From Xanthobacteraceae bacterium (lineage in GTDB: Bacteria; Pseudomonadota; Alphaproteobacteria; Rhizobiales; Xanthobacteraceae), in NCBI GenBank assembly GCA_019746355.1, contig JAIESC010000249.1, positions 1-32,135 of the forward strand: a DNA stretch of 32,135 nt, given 5' to 3'. The position numbers and the translations under genes are program-made. Shown piece after piece: positions 1-7,574 of this stretch (position 1 is the first letter of the stretch; each line of letters begins with the position of its first letter). Under the pieces are notes generated by a model. It worked only from the letters and a program-made list of their open reading frames with translations. It made no database searches and was not told where the DNA came from.

Positions 1-73
1 TGGAGAGCCGTATGCGGGAAAACCGCACGTGCGGTTCGGAGGGCGGGGAGGCTAACACCTTCCCGACCCCTAT
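1..73 (+). mobile_element. 3' end of a group II intron (domains V and VI)
   Basis: Positions 5-37 fold as a group II domain V hairpin. It has the catalytic AGC triad at 6-8, a GAAA-type tetraloop region and a closing CGGTTC. Positions 38-73 form domain VI, with G-rich 5' and C-rich 3' arms. An unpaired A at 66, 7 nt before the end, fits the branch point, and the intron ends in AT (72-73), fitting the AY rule. The rest of the intron, including any reverse transcriptase/maturase, would lie upstream of the window. It points toward the 3' end of the DUF2336 gene, whose stop codon is 30 bp further on, on the opposite strand. Translating this stretch gives a short spurious protein that should not be annotated. 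Confidence 0.85.
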
Positions 74-102
74 CGGCCCGGGCTTCTTGAGCAATCTGGC
101 CG

Positions 103-1149
103 TCAGGCGCTGTCGGCCCTGCGCGTCTGGGCGTGTTGTTCCCAGAGTATTTTCGGCCGCGCCAGCGGCGCTGCTGCTGGCCGGATGCGCTCTTCGACCG
201 AGCGTGGCGGCGCGGGCGGCACCGCCACGGGGGCCGATGCCGGAGGCCGCTCAGCGGCGCGGTCCGCCGCCTGCCAGAGCGCGACCAGCCGAAGCGCCGC
301 CTCGGCCTTGAGCTCCTCGTGCAGTTGCGTCAGATCGTAGACGCGCTGCACCGACCGGCTGATGACCGGGTTGAGACACAGCAGGATCCGGGCCAGCACG
401 GCGGCGGGCATCTGCAGCGCCGCCGCCGCGACCACGATCGGCTCGCCGCCCGGGTCGTTGGTCAGACGCAGGGCCTGGGTTTGCGAGATCGACAGCACCC
501 GCCCGAGATCGCGGGCAAAGCGCTCGGTCAGATGGGCAAGCGCCGAGGCTTCGAGATGCTGGATAGCCGATTGCGCGGCCGCCGGATCGATCGGACCGGC
601 GGGCGCGATCGGCGCGTACGACAGATTGAGCAGGATCAGTCGGCGCTCTTCGGCGTTGCAGGCGAAGAACAGCTCGTTCAGCTCCAGCGCCTCGGCCTTC
701 CGCTTGGGCTCGCTCTTGGGTTCGCTCTTGGGGTCGGGTGCCGGCTTGGCTGGTTTGTGCTTGGCCGGTTCATGCTTGGCCGGTTCGCGCTTGGCCGGTT
801 CGCGCTTGGCCAGTTCGTTCTTGGGCGGCTCGATTCTCGCGGTTTCCTTCGCCGGCTCCTCGGGGGCCTCGCAGACGATGTGGTCCTTGAGCAGCCGTTG
901 CCGCACCGCCGCCGGTGCATTGGGATAGCCCGCGATCTTGCCGGCGATCATCGTCCGGGTCTTGGCGTCGACGTGGTCGAGCAGCCGCAGCGCCATCCGC
1001 GTGTATTCGGCCTCTTCCTTTTCGCTGTGCGTGGCCTTCTGCACGTAGAGATCGGTGATCACCCGAAGCAGCGTCGGCCGGATGTCGACGCCGGTGCGTT
1101 TGGACAGCTCGGCGAGGCCGTTGAGGGGCTTTGGGGGAGTTTCGGTCAT
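103..1149 (-). CDS. DUF2336 domain-containing protein
   Basis: The protein is 348 residues if it starts at ATG 1149 (MTETPPKP). An in-frame start at 1221 would add 24 residues that look like upstream DNA. The N-terminal ~110 residues (LNGLAELSKRTGVD... followed by RMALRLLDHVD) match the helical DUF2336 family, which is typical of alphaproteobacteria and has no established function. Residues ~115-165 are a charged low-complexity linker of AKREP/AKHEP pentapeptides and KSEP tetrapeptides. The C-terminal half is again helical, with HEAT-like Ala/Leu-rich segments, and ends in a Pro/Ala-rich tail. No signal peptide or membrane segment is visible, so it is probably cytoplasmic. It is transcribed away from the small gene at 1296, and a CtrA-like site lies between the two. 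Confidence 0.85.
   Translation of the reverse strand: MTETPPKPLNGLAELSKRTGVDIRPTLLRVITDLYVQKATHSEKEEAEYTRMALRLLDHVDAKTRTMIAGKIAGYPNAPAAVRQRLLKDHIVCEAPEEPAKETARIEPPKNELAKREPAKREPAKHEPAKHKPAKPAPDPKSEPKSEPKRKAEALELNELFFACNAEERRLILLNLSYAPIAPAGPIDPAAAQSAIQHLEASALAHLTERFARDLGRVLSISQTQALRLTNDPGGEPIVVAAAALQMPAAVLARILLCLNPVISRSVQRVYDLTQLHEELKAEAALRLVALWQAADRAAERPPASAPVAVPPAPPRSVEERIRPAAAPLARPKILWEQHAQTRRADSA
704..835 (-). repeat. 12-bp and 15-bp tandem repeats inside the DUF2336 gene
   Basis: Three 12-bp units (704-739, ttgggctcgctc type) are followed a few bases later by six 15-bp units (746-835, ttggccggttcgcgc type). Two of the 15-bp units are identical and the others differ at 1-5 positions. Both unit lengths are multiples of three, so copy-number change would only lengthen or shorten the charged linker (KSEP and AKxEP repeats) and leave the reading frame open. 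Confidence 0.9.
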
Positions 1150-1202
1150 GATTGCCACACAGCGCGGAATGAGCACTGTTTGGAACATTAGCGCCCGCCC
1201 CG

Positions 1203-1218
1203 TTAGCAAGCCGTTAAC
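1203..1218 (+). promoter_or_regulatory. CtrA-like binding site
   Basis: TTAG, then a 7-nt spacer, then TTAAC. This matches the alphaproteobacterial CtrA consensus TTAA-N7-TTAAC with one mismatch. It lies between the divergent DUF2336 gene (start 1149, -) and the small gene at 1296 (+), so it could control either. The match is by eye and such sites occur by chance, although less often in GC-rich DNA. Confidence 0.4.
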
Positions 1219-1295
1219 CATGCTGGCCCTTAATCGGGAGCACCGAACCGCCGGTCCGCGGAGGACGTCCGCTGGACCGCCGGGGGAGGAGGGGC

Positions 1296-1496
1296 ATGGG
1301 AATCATCGTGCAATTTCCAGAAGGGCATCGCCCGCTCGGCGGCCGTTATGTGGACGCCAACTCCGAGCCGGCCAGCGTGATCATTCTTCCCGTTGTGCGT
1401 ATCGAGCGTCATCCGGATCAACCATCGGATGGCTTCACAGGCCGCGACGGCGCAGCGTCAGGGCGCAAGCGGCGGCGGCGCAATTCGCGTTCCTGA
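1296..1496 (+). CDS. Small hypothetical protein with basic C-terminus
   Basis: A 66-residue protein starting MGIIVQFPEG. A strong ribosome binding site (gggaggagggg) lies just upstream of ATG 1296, which is the main reason to accept it. The N-terminal half has alternating hydrophobic residues (ASVIILPVVRIE) suggestive of a small beta structure. The C-terminus is very basic (GRKRRRRNSRS) and could bind nucleic acid or membrane. It has no signal peptide and no family that I recognise. It is followed after 32 bp by the lipoprotein gene and probably shares its transcript. The CtrA-like site at 1203 lies upstream. Confidence 0.65.
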   Translation: MGIIVQFPEGHRPLGGRYVDANSEPASVIILPVVRIERHPDQPSDGFTGRDGAASGRKRRRRNSRS

Positions 1497-1528
1497 GCGG
1501 CACGCCGCTCGAACGCAGGGAGTCTCGG

Positions 1529-2227
1529 ATGCGATACCGGCCGGTCGCGGTGGCGATCCCGATCCTGGCCGCGTTCGGGCTGCTCTCCGGCTGCGGGGTC
1601 AACGGCGATTTCGGCCGGGTCCGCACTTCGCTGGTCAACGACGACGCGCACGCCTGGATGGGCAGCGTCACCGTGCGCGAGCAGGGCGCGATCACCTGGC
1701 GGCACGGGCTCACCGACGAGGAGCGCAGGCTTCGCGATCTCGCCTATCCGCTGATCGACCCGCCCTACGACCGCAACAAATGGTACAGCGCGCTGGGCGA
1801 GCTCGGCCTCGGCAGCCGGGTGTGGCCCTATCCGGATCGCAACGCCTATGCGTCGCGGCTGTTCACCACCGCCTATCGCTCGCAGACCGCCCGCTACAAC
1901 AAGCTGATCGAGGACATCCGCAACGACATAGTGCGGCTCGATCCGTTCTTCGCCACCGCGCGCTACGTGACCGACATGGATCGCAAGCGGCAGCGGGGGC
2001 TCGCTTACGTCTCGCGGATCAGCGAGGAGGAGCGCGCCAACACCGAATTCCGCATGATGGAGAACAGCCGCATCATCGAGTGGGTGCGCGGCTCGCTCGA
2101 CGAGCGCGTGGCCTCCTACCGGATCGCGCTGGAGCGCATGGTGATCGCGGCCCCCTCGCCGATTGCAGTCGAGGCCGAGCGGCAGTTGAACCTGCTGCAG
2201 CAGCGTGTCGCCGGATACAGCGCTTAA
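1529..2227 (+). CDS. Putative lipoprotein, function unknown
   Basis: The protein has 232 residues. The start at ATG 1529 is preceded by agggag. Residues 1-22 are a lipoprotein signal peptide: MRYR, a hydrophobic stretch, then the lipobox LLSGC with the acylated Cys at position 22. Gly at +2 gives no obvious inner-membrane retention signal, so either membrane is possible. The mature part is Arg-rich and mostly helical. It contains the segments LTDEERRLRDLAYPLIDPPYD and, from residue ~120, heptad-like Leu/Arg/Glu helices up to the C-terminal NLLQQRVAGYSA. I do not recognise a characterised family; it resembles uncharacterised Rhizobiales lipoproteins. Further upstream in-frame starts would place the signal peptide internally, so they are rejected. 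Confidence 0.8.
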   Translation: MRYRPVAVAIPILAAFGLLSGCGVNGDFGRVRTSLVNDDAHAWMGSVTVREQGAITWRHGLTDEERRLRDLAYPLIDPPYDRNKWYSALGELGLGSRVWPYPDRNAYASRLFTTAYRSQTARYNKLIEDIRNDIVRLDPFFATARYVTDMDRKRQRGLAYVSRISEEERANTEFRMMENSRIIEWVRGSLDERVASYRIALERMVIAAPSPIAVEAERQLNLLQQRVAGYSA

Positions 2228-2262
2228 GGCCAACCCGCAATTGAAAGGTCGGAGTTTGCGTC

Positions 2263-2293
2263 CCTGGGTCCCCCGCGGGGGCGGGGACCCAGG
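2263..2293. terminator. Bidirectional hairpin terminator between convergent genes
   Basis: A perfect 11-bp inverted repeat (cctgggtcccc at 2263-2273, ggggacccagg at 2283-2293) with a 9-nt GC-rich loop. It lies between the stop of the lipoprotein gene (+, 2227) and the stop of the DUF1254 gene (-, 2327). There is no clear T-run on either side, so termination may depend on Rho, or the hairpin may be a dispersed intergenic element. Confidence 0.55.
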
Positions 2294-2326
2294 TCTGCAT
2301 AAGCTGTCAGCGGTGATTTGATCGTA

Positions 2327-2887
2327 TTACTGCTCCGCCGGCATCGGCTGCTGGCGGCAGGTGGCGGTGGCAAGGACGGCGCGGGCGGCGGGCATCAGCC
2401 CGGGCTCTGGGGCCAGTGCCCGCATCATGATCAGGCCGGTGCTGCTCGGTGATTCCACGATCAGCCGGTCGGCTGCGGTCACGTCTTCTTCTTCGGGCAG
2501 CCGGTCGCGCTGATCCGACGTCATCAGCTCGAGCTCGATCAGGCGACGGCCCGCCGAGCGGTCGTTGATGGCGTAGTAGGCGACGCCGCGGCGGGTGTAG
2601 AACGACACCGAGGTGTAGGCAGCGCTGACCGGCACGCTGAGCTTGATCGGGCCGTCGGTCAGGTCGTAGCGGCAGACCGCCGTGGCGAACGCCGGATCCA
2701 TGAACGGCATGATCTCGTTCTGCGGCACCGGCTGCGGCACCGCCGCGACGGTGTTCACGGGCGCAATCGGCGCGAGCCGCGAATAGGCGTCCTGCGTCGC
2801 CGTGCGCGGCAGGACCAGCACGGCGACAAGATGCACAATGCCGCCGAGCAGCGCACCTGCGAGAAGCCACAGCAGCCAGCGGATCAT
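2327..2887 (-). CDS. DUF1254 domain-containing membrane protein
   Basis: The protein has 186 residues. Residues 3-27 (IRWLLWLLAGALLGGIVHLVAVLVL) form one N-terminal membrane anchor. The remainder matches the C-terminal part of DUF1254 proteins, including ATQDAYSRLAPIAPVNTV, the FMDPAFATAVCRYDL segment and the STGLIMMRALAPEPG motif near the end. It should face the periplasm. It is the second gene of a two-gene operon, 25 bp after the DUF1214 gene. In many bacteria DUF1254 and DUF1214 are halves of one large protein, so the pair here looks like a split version whose products probably act together. The biochemical role is unknown. Confidence 0.8.
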   Translation of the reverse strand: MIRWLLWLLAGALLGGIVHLVAVLVLPRTATQDAYSRLAPIAPVNTVAAVPQPVPQNEIMPFMDPAFATAVCRYDLTDGPIKLSVPVSAAYTSVSFYTRRGVAYYAINDRSAGRRLIELELMTSDQRDRLPEEEDVTAADRLIVESPSSTGLIMMRALAPEPGLMPAARAVLATATCRQQPMPAEQ

Positions 2888-2912
2888 GACGCGCGCCTCG
2901 CTTGTGCAGTTC

Positions 2913-3491
2913 TCATGGGCACGACTGCACCGTCACCGCCGGCATCGGCGCTTCGCGAGCGGCCCGCGTCGCCACCCCGACCGGGGAATCGTAAAGCCGC
3001 AGCACCAGCACATAGCTGTCGACGCCGTTGGTCGGCAGCCAGTTGCCGGCGCGGGTGCGGGGCGCAATGGAGATCTCGAAGCTGCCGTCGGCGCGGCGCA
3101 CCACCTCCTGGCTGGTGAAGCCCGCGCGGTCGATCGCGTTGCCGATCAGGCGGCCCTGCGGGTCGTAGAGCGTCACCGTCCAGAACCGCGCCTGCGGCGT
3201 GGTGCCGATGATCCGCACGTCGCAACGCCCGTCGAGCGGCCGGCCGCCGTCATCGGTGCGGGCGAGGAACGCGACGCCGTCGCCGGAGCCGACCGGGAGC
3301 TCGCCGGTGCGGGCCATGGTGGCCCGGGCATAAGGATCAACGTCGCGCGTGCCGTTCTTGGGCCATGCGACCCATGCGCCGATCGGAACCGCGCCGAACG
3401 CGGTGCCGCGCGTCAGCACCAGCCAGGTCGTTCCAAGTCCGACGGCTGCCGCGACGGCGAGAGCAAACAAAGATCCAAGAAGCAGGCGCAC
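2913..3491 (-). CDS. DUF1214 domain-containing membrane protein
   Basis: The protein has 192 residues and starts at GTG 3491. No in-frame ATG lies near the start of the anchor. A GGA sits about 9 nt upstream, so the ribosome binding site is weak. Residues 1-26 form a single membrane anchor (RLLLGSLFALAVAAAVGLG). The rest carries typical DUF1214 blocks: WVAWPKNGTRDVDPYARATMARTGELP, CDVRIIGTTPQARFWTVTLYD, AIDRAGFTSQEVV and the C-terminal APRTRAGNWLPTN. It is the first gene of the pair with DUF1254 and lies 56 bp downstream of the penicillin-binding protein gene on the same strand, so it may share that transcript. It was probably formed by splitting a DUF1254-DUF1214 protein. Confidence 0.8.
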   Translation of the reverse strand: MRLLLGSLFALAVAAAVGLGTTWLVLTRGTAFGAVPIGAWVAWPKNGTRDVDPYARATMARTGELPVGSGDGVAFLARTDDGGRPLDGRCDVRIIGTTPQARFWTVTLYDPQGRLIGNAIDRAGFTSQEVVRRADGSFEISIAPRTRAGNWLPTNGVDSYVLVLRLYDSPVGVATRAAREAPMPAVTVQSCP

Positions 3492-3547
3492 GATCGATCC
3501 GGTCGAAAGGGACGATGATCGGAAACGGAAATGTCTTGAATATGGCC

Positions 3548-5809
3548 CTAGTTGCCGCGCACTGCCGAGCCGTTCGCGGCGGACGCGACGGCATCGGATC
3601 GCGTAGGGCTGCCAGCCGGGCCCATCACCGGCAATTCGGACACCGTCGGACCCGCGGCGAGGGCGCGGCTGGCGTCTTCCATCAGGTGCTCGATCCGGAT
3701 CAGCACTTCGGTGCCGCGGCGCGTGAGCAGCGTCGGGCGAAGCACCGGGGCGGTGCCCGCGGCTTGATTCGCGGCGACCTGGTTGCGCGCCGGCGTCGGC
3801 GGGGCCGCGGCGGGCGGCAGGCCGGCCAGCGGTTTGATCTCGATGCCCTGGTGCGCGTAGCTCATGATCGCCTGCCAGATCATGGCGGGCAGCGAGCCGC
3901 CGGTCATGCGGTTGGTGGAGCTGTAGTCGTCGTTGCCGACCCAGACGCCGGCGACCATGTTGCCGGAGAAGCCAACGAACCAGGCGTCGCGATAGGCGTT
4001 GGTGGTGCCGGTCTTGCCCGCGATGCGGACGCCGGGAATGAGCGCGCGGCGGGCGGTGCCTTCCTCGGTGACCTTGTTCATCATCATGTTCATGTCGAGG
4101 GCGGTCTGCGCCGTCATCACCCGCCGGGGCTTCGGCCCGTCGCGGTCGAACCGCCAGATCACGTCGCCGTTGCCGGTGCGCACCTCGAGCAGCGCATGCG
4201 GGGCGACGGCCAGGCCGGCGTTCGGGAACGCCGCATAGGCGACCGTGTGATCGAGCACGGTCACTTCGCCCGCGCCGATCGGCAGCGACGGGGTGTCGAT
4301 CAGCGGGGTGCGCAGCCCCATGCTCCTGGCGAGCGAGACAATCTTGGCGCGGCCGATCTTCGGATTGCCGTTGCCGATCGAGATCGAGAGCTTCACCGCG
4401 ATCGTGTTGATCGAGCGGGTCAGCGCCTGGGTCAGCGACATCGAGCCGGCATAGCCGCCGGAATAGTTGTGCGGGCACCAGTTGCCGATGCAGACCGGGC
4501 CGTCGACCACGATGGAGGTGGGTTTCATGCCGGTCTCGATCGCCGCCGCATAGACGTAGGGCTTGAACGAGGAGCCGGGCTGGCGCAGCGCATCGGTGGC
4601 GCGGTTGAACTGGCTTGCAGTGTAGTCGCGGCCGCCGACCATGGCGCGCACCGAGCCGTCGAGATCGGCCACCACGATCGCGGCCTGGCTTGCGTGATAG
4701 TCGCGGCCGTACTGGCGCAGCAGGTTCTCGACTGCGGTGTCGGCCGTGCGCTGCAACCCGGTGTCGACCGACGTGCGCACCAGGAACACGCGCTCGGTCA
4801 TGCTCTTCGGGAACGAGCCGACGAGCTTTTTCACCTCGTCGAAGGCGTAGTCGAGGAAGTAGTTCGGGGCGCGATCGTCGCGCCGGTCGAGCGCGGTTGC
4901 GGGATTGCGCCGCGCGCCGAACACCTGACCTTCGGTCATGAAGCCCGCTTCGACCAGGTTGTCGAGCACGACGTTGGCGCGCGCGCGCGCGGCCGGCAGG
5001 TTGATGTGCGGCGCGTACTTGGTCGGTGCCTTGAACATGCCGGCGAGCATCGCGGCTTCCGACAGCGTGACGTCGCGGGCCGATTTGTTGAAATAGAACT
5101 GCGCGGCGGCGTCGACGCCGAACGCGCCGCCGCCGAGGTAGGCGCGGTCGAGATAGAGCTTGAGGATCTCGTTCTTGGTGAGGCGCGACTCGAGCCAGAT
5201 CGCCAGGAACGCTTCCTTGATCTTGCGTTCGATCGTGCGCTCGTTGGTGAGGAACAGGTTCTTGGCGAGCTGCTGGCTGAGCGAGGAGCCGCCCTGTTGC
5301 ACGCCGCCGGCGCGCACGTTGGTGAGCAACGCGCGGAACGTGCCGGGCACGTCGATGCCGAAGTGCTCGTAGAAGCGGCGATCTTCGGTGGCGAGCGTCG
5401 CCTTGATCAGCGCGTCGGGGAACTCCTCGAGCGGGATCGAGTCGTTGTGCTTGATGCCGCGGCTGCCGATCTCGTTGCCGAAGCGGTCGAGGAAGGTCAC
5501 GGCGAGCTCGGACTTCTTCAGCCAGTCGTCGTCGGAGGTTTCGCGGAACGCCGACTGGGCGAGCGCGAGCAGCACGACGAGGCCTGCAAGCCCCATGGTC
5601 GCGCCTTCCGACAGCGGCTCGATGAACACCCAGCGCCGCCAGCCGCCGATGTGGAAGCGGTCCATGAACATGGAGAACCGCTCGAAGAGCTCGCGCGACC
5701 AGCGGCCGGCCTGGAACAGGAAGTCGTCGAAGCGCGAATCGGTATCCAGCAGGAAGCGCTGGACCTTTGGCTTCCAGTCCTTCTCGGGATCGGGATAAAG
5801 CTCGCGCAC
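3548..5809 (-). CDS. Class A penicillin-binding protein (PBP1A family)
   Basis: The protein has 753 residues and starts at GTG 5809 with a short tgagg upstream. It is a bifunctional peptidoglycan synthase that polymerises lipid II and cross-links the stem peptides in the periplasm. A cytoplasmic tail of ~70 residues precedes a membrane helix (about 71-87). The GT51 glycosyltransferase domain has the catalytic Glu142 in EDRRFYEHFG and the QGGSSLSQQLAKN block at ~172-184. The transpeptidase has the nucleophile Ser413 in SSFK (413-416), SIN at 466-468 and KTG at 599-601. The C-terminus is a Pro/Ala-rich tail of ~100 residues that may be disordered. All catalytic motifs are intact, so it should be active. 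Confidence 0.95.
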   Translation of the reverse strand: MRELYPDPEKDWKPKVQRFLLDTDSRFDDFLFQAGRWSRELFERFSMFMDRFHIGGWRRWVFIEPLSEGATMGLAGLVVLLALAQSAFRETSDDDWLKKSELAVTFLDRFGNEIGSRGIKHNDSIPLEEFPDALIKATLATEDRRFYEHFGIDVPGTFRALLTNVRAGGVQQGGSSLSQQLAKNLFLTNERTIERKIKEAFLAIWLESRLTKNEILKLYLDRAYLGGGAFGVDAAAQFYFNKSARDVTLSEAAMLAGMFKAPTKYAPHINLPAARARANVVLDNLVEAGFMTEGQVFGARRNPATALDRRDDRAPNYFLDYAFDEVKKLVGSFPKSMTERVFLVRTSVDTGLQRTADTAVENLLRQYGRDYHASQAAIVVADLDGSVRAMVGGRDYTASQFNRATDALRQPGSSFKPYVYAAAIETGMKPTSIVVDGPVCIGNWCPHNYSGGYAGSMSLTQALTRSINTIAVKLSISIGNGNPKIGRAKIVSLARSMGLRTPLIDTPSLPIGAGEVTVLDHTVAYAAFPNAGLAVAPHALLEVRTGNGDVIWRFDRDGPKPRRVMTAQTALDMNMMMNKVTEEGTARRALIPGVRIAGKTGTTNAYRDAWFVGFSGNMVAGVWVGNDDYSSTNRMTGGSLPAMIWQAIMSYAHQGIEIKPLAGLPPAAAPPTPARNQVAANQAAGTAPVLRPTLLTRRGTEVLIRIEHLMEDASRALAAGPTVSELPVMGPAGSPTRSDAVASAANGSAVRGN

Positions 5810-5835
5810 CGCCGCCTCAGAAAAAGGGAAAACGC

Positions 5836-5849
5836 CCCCGGCCCCGGGG
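5836..5849 (-). terminator. GC hairpin followed by T-rich tract upstream of the PBP gene
   Basis: Read on the minus strand, a ccccgg/ccgggg palindrome is followed by cgttttccctttttc. It lies between the DUF2442 gene end (6080) and the PBP start (5809). It may terminate the DUF4160/DUF2442 transcript or act as a leader attenuator for the PBP. The stem is short with a very tight loop, so this is tentative. The rest of 5850-6079 shows nothing that I can assign. Confidence 0.3.
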
Positions 5850-6079
5850 TGTCCTGCGTTTCACCTTTCGGTAACTTTTAGACCATCGTAAGGCCGTCTT
5901 CCATGGCGCAGCGGCCACAGGGTAAACGGAAATCTGGGGGAAATTCTCCTGCCGCCGCCATAATTTGACGCGAAACGGTCCGGTTTGGTTCAAGGCCGGT
6001 GGGTGGCCCCGGCATTGACTGGCTGGTTCGGCGGGACGGGCCGCTGCGGGCAGCAGCGGCATTTGGCGGAATCAGGGCC

Positions 6080-6364
6080 TCAGGCCGCTGAACGGCGCAG
6101 CAGGCCTCGTTCCTTCATGTCCATGTGCAGCGCGATCGAGTCGAGGTCGAAGCCGTTCGGCCATGTCAGAATGCCGTCGTCCAGAAAGACGCGCGAAAAA
6201 AACGCTGGATCGCGCAGCGGCTCGACCATCTCGCCGCCCTTGGCGATGAAGTCGCCAAGATCGAACTCGCCCTCGGTGCCATCGGAGAAGGCGACATGGA
6301 GGCGGTGGCCGCCGCGCGGCTCTGCCTTGACGATGTCGACCAGTTCAAACGACTGCGTGCTCAT
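6080..6364 (-). CDS. DUF2442 domain-containing protein
   Basis: The protein has 94 residues and starts at ATG 6364, which overlaps the stop of the upstream DUF4160 gene by 4 bp (ATGA). It carries the usual DUF2442 pattern: an N-terminal strand region (VDIVKAEPRGGHRLHVAFSDG), the EFDLGDFIAKGG segment, a PLRDPAFFSRVFLDDGILTWPNGFDL block and a short C-terminal helix. DUF2442 proteins are commonly encoded next to DUF4160 proteins in small two-gene units that resemble toxin-antitoxin modules; the activity has not been settled. Translational coupling through the overlap suggests fixed stoichiometry. Confidence 0.85.
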   Translation of the reverse strand: MSTQSFELVDIVKAEPRGGHRLHVAFSDGTEGEFDLGDFIAKGGEMVEPLRDPAFFSRVFLDDGILTWPNGFDLDSIALHMDMKERGLLRRSAA

Positions 6365-6627
6365 TCCACATCGGCTCCCGGGATGCGCTGGAGCGCACGG
6401 CGCGCCCTCGCGCGCTCCCAATTGTCCAAGAGTTCCGCGCGGTGCCGCGCCGCCCATTCGCGCACCAGGCGATGCACGGCCGGGGGCAGCGCGCCAGCGA
6501 TAATAGCACCGGATTCGATGGCGATCACCGCTCGATAGCGTTGATAAGAAACATGGAAATGCGGCGGCGGATGGTCGGCAAAGAACATCCGGATGGCGAT
6601 TCCGAAGAAAACGGAGATCGTCGGCAT
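6361..6627 (-). CDS. DUF4160 domain-containing protein
   Basis: The protein has 88 residues and starts at ATG 6627. An in-frame start at 6699 would add a poor 24-residue extension. It shows the family hallmark MPTISVFFGIAIRMFFADH followed by PPHFHVSYQ (His-Pro-rich) and the C-terminal VREWAARHRAELLDNWERAR helix. It is the first gene of a two-gene unit and overlaps DUF2442 by 4 bp. The organisation and size suggest a toxin-antitoxin-like or adaptor module. Which partner, if either, is toxic cannot be told from sequence. It is transcribed away from the YcgN-like gene at 6796 across a 168-bp divergent region. Confidence 0.85.
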   Translation of the reverse strand: MPTISVFFGIAIRMFFADHPPPHFHVSYQRYRAVIAIESGAIIAGALPPAVHRLVREWAARHRAELLDNWERARARRALQRIPGADVE

Positions 6628-6795
6628 CAGTGCTGACCGGAAACAGTACGGCTGTCCGCTTTGCTGTAGGGCATGATCCCCGGCTCGTAGACGGGCCAAT
6701 TCAAGTCGAGGCCGGGGCGGGCTACAAGACCCGTCGATATCCCAAGATGCCCGATTGCGACGGGGGCCTTCGTCGCTCTATAGCCTTCAATTCGC

Positions 6796-7344
6796 ATGAC
6801 CGCCCTAAAGCCCACCTCAAAGCCCATCGACGCCGACGAACTGCCGTTCTGGCGGCGCAAGGCCATGAAGGACATGACGGAGGCCGAATGGGAGAGCCTG
6901 TGCGACGGCTGCGGCCGCTGCTGCCTCAACAAGCTGCAGGAGGAGGGCTCTGACCGCACCTACTACACCGACGTCGGCTGCCGGCTGCTGGACGGGCAGA
7001 CCTGCCGCTGCACCGACTACGACAACCGCTCGGCGCAGGTGAAGGATTGTGTCACGCTGACCTCGCGCAACATCAACCGCATCTCCTGGCTGCCGCCGAC
7101 CTGCGCCTACAAGCTCGTGGCGGCAGGCAAGGATCTCTACTGGTGGCACCCGCTGGTCTCAGGCGACCCCGAGACGGTGCACCAGGCGGGCGTGTCGGTG
7201 CGCGGCAAGGTCGGCGCGAGCGAGGTGAACGTGCCGGACGACGATCTGGAGGATCACATCGTCAGCTGGCCGCTGAAGTGGCCGAAGGGGGCCAAGGCTT
7301 TGGCCCCGTCAACGAACGGGCGGGCGAAGGCTCTGCGGCGGTAG
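6796..7344 (+). CDS. YcgN-like (UPF0260) cysteine-cluster protein
   Basis: The protein has 182 residues, close to the usual length of the family. Residues 36-43 form the cysteine cluster CDGCGRCC (Cys36, 39, 42, 43). Further conserved Cys residues follow in [18 protein letters not shown] and in PPTCAYKL. The family probably binds zinc or an iron-sulphur cluster, but no reaction is established. The invariant segment [27 protein letters not shown] is present, so the protein is complete. It has no signal peptide and is cytoplasmic. It appears to be a single-gene unit, and its Lys/Arg-rich C-terminus (GRAKALRR) is probably variable. Confidence 0.9.
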   Translation: MTALKPTSKPIDADELPFWRRKAMKDMTEAEWESLCDGCGRCCLNKLQEEGSDRTYYTDVGCRLLDGQTCRCTDYDNRSAQVKDCVTLTSRNINRISWLPPTCAYKLVAAGKDLYWWHPLVSGDPETVHQAGVSVRGKVGASEVNVPDDDLEDHIVSWPLKWPKGAKALAPSTNGRAKALRR

Positions 7345-7363
7345 CGACCGGAATTCCGATGGG

Positions 7364-7391
7364 TTGACGCTGCGGGCGGAATTTCTATCCT
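7364..7391 (+). promoter_or_regulatory. Candidate sigma-70-type promoter
   Basis: TTGACG (7364-7369), a 16-nt spacer, then TATCCT (7386-7391). It lies 184 bp upstream of the phage-type replication gene at 7575 and is the only good promoter-like pair in the 7345-7574 gap. The long leader that would result contains no other open gene. Confidence 0.4.
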
Positions 7392-7574
7392 GATTCCTGC
7401 ATGGCGCGAAAACCGATTCGCGCTGCGGTCGCTGCATCAACCGGCAACGCCGGGACCCGGCCAAACCTCCGCAATCGAAATCTTTCCGTCGCGCCGCGGG
7501 CCTTGCGCCTGCGCGCATGATTGCGACCGCGCTTGCGGACACCGAACGCAATTCTCTCAACAGGCGAGAATCCG

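Noticed and set aside
12..311. Open frame beginning MRENRTCGSEGG at the window start
   Set aside because: It begins within group II intron domain V and runs into DNA antisense to the DUF2336 gene; such translations of intron ends are spurious.
746..835. Possible CRISPR array (short tandem units)
   Set aside because: The units are contiguous without spacers, are in frame and encode a pentapeptide repeat.
133..1191. Long open frame on the plus strand opposite DUF2336
   Set aside because: Arg/Leu-rich shadow of a real minus-strand gene in GC-rich DNA; no domain and no start signal.
3365..5881. 838-codon open frame on the plus strand
   Set aside because: Antisense shadow of the PBP gene and DUF1214; His/Arg/Gly-rich with no recognisable domain.
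5817..6062. Possible small gene upstream of the PBP
   Set aside because: No ribosome binding site, no family, and it would cover the leader with the GC hairpin.
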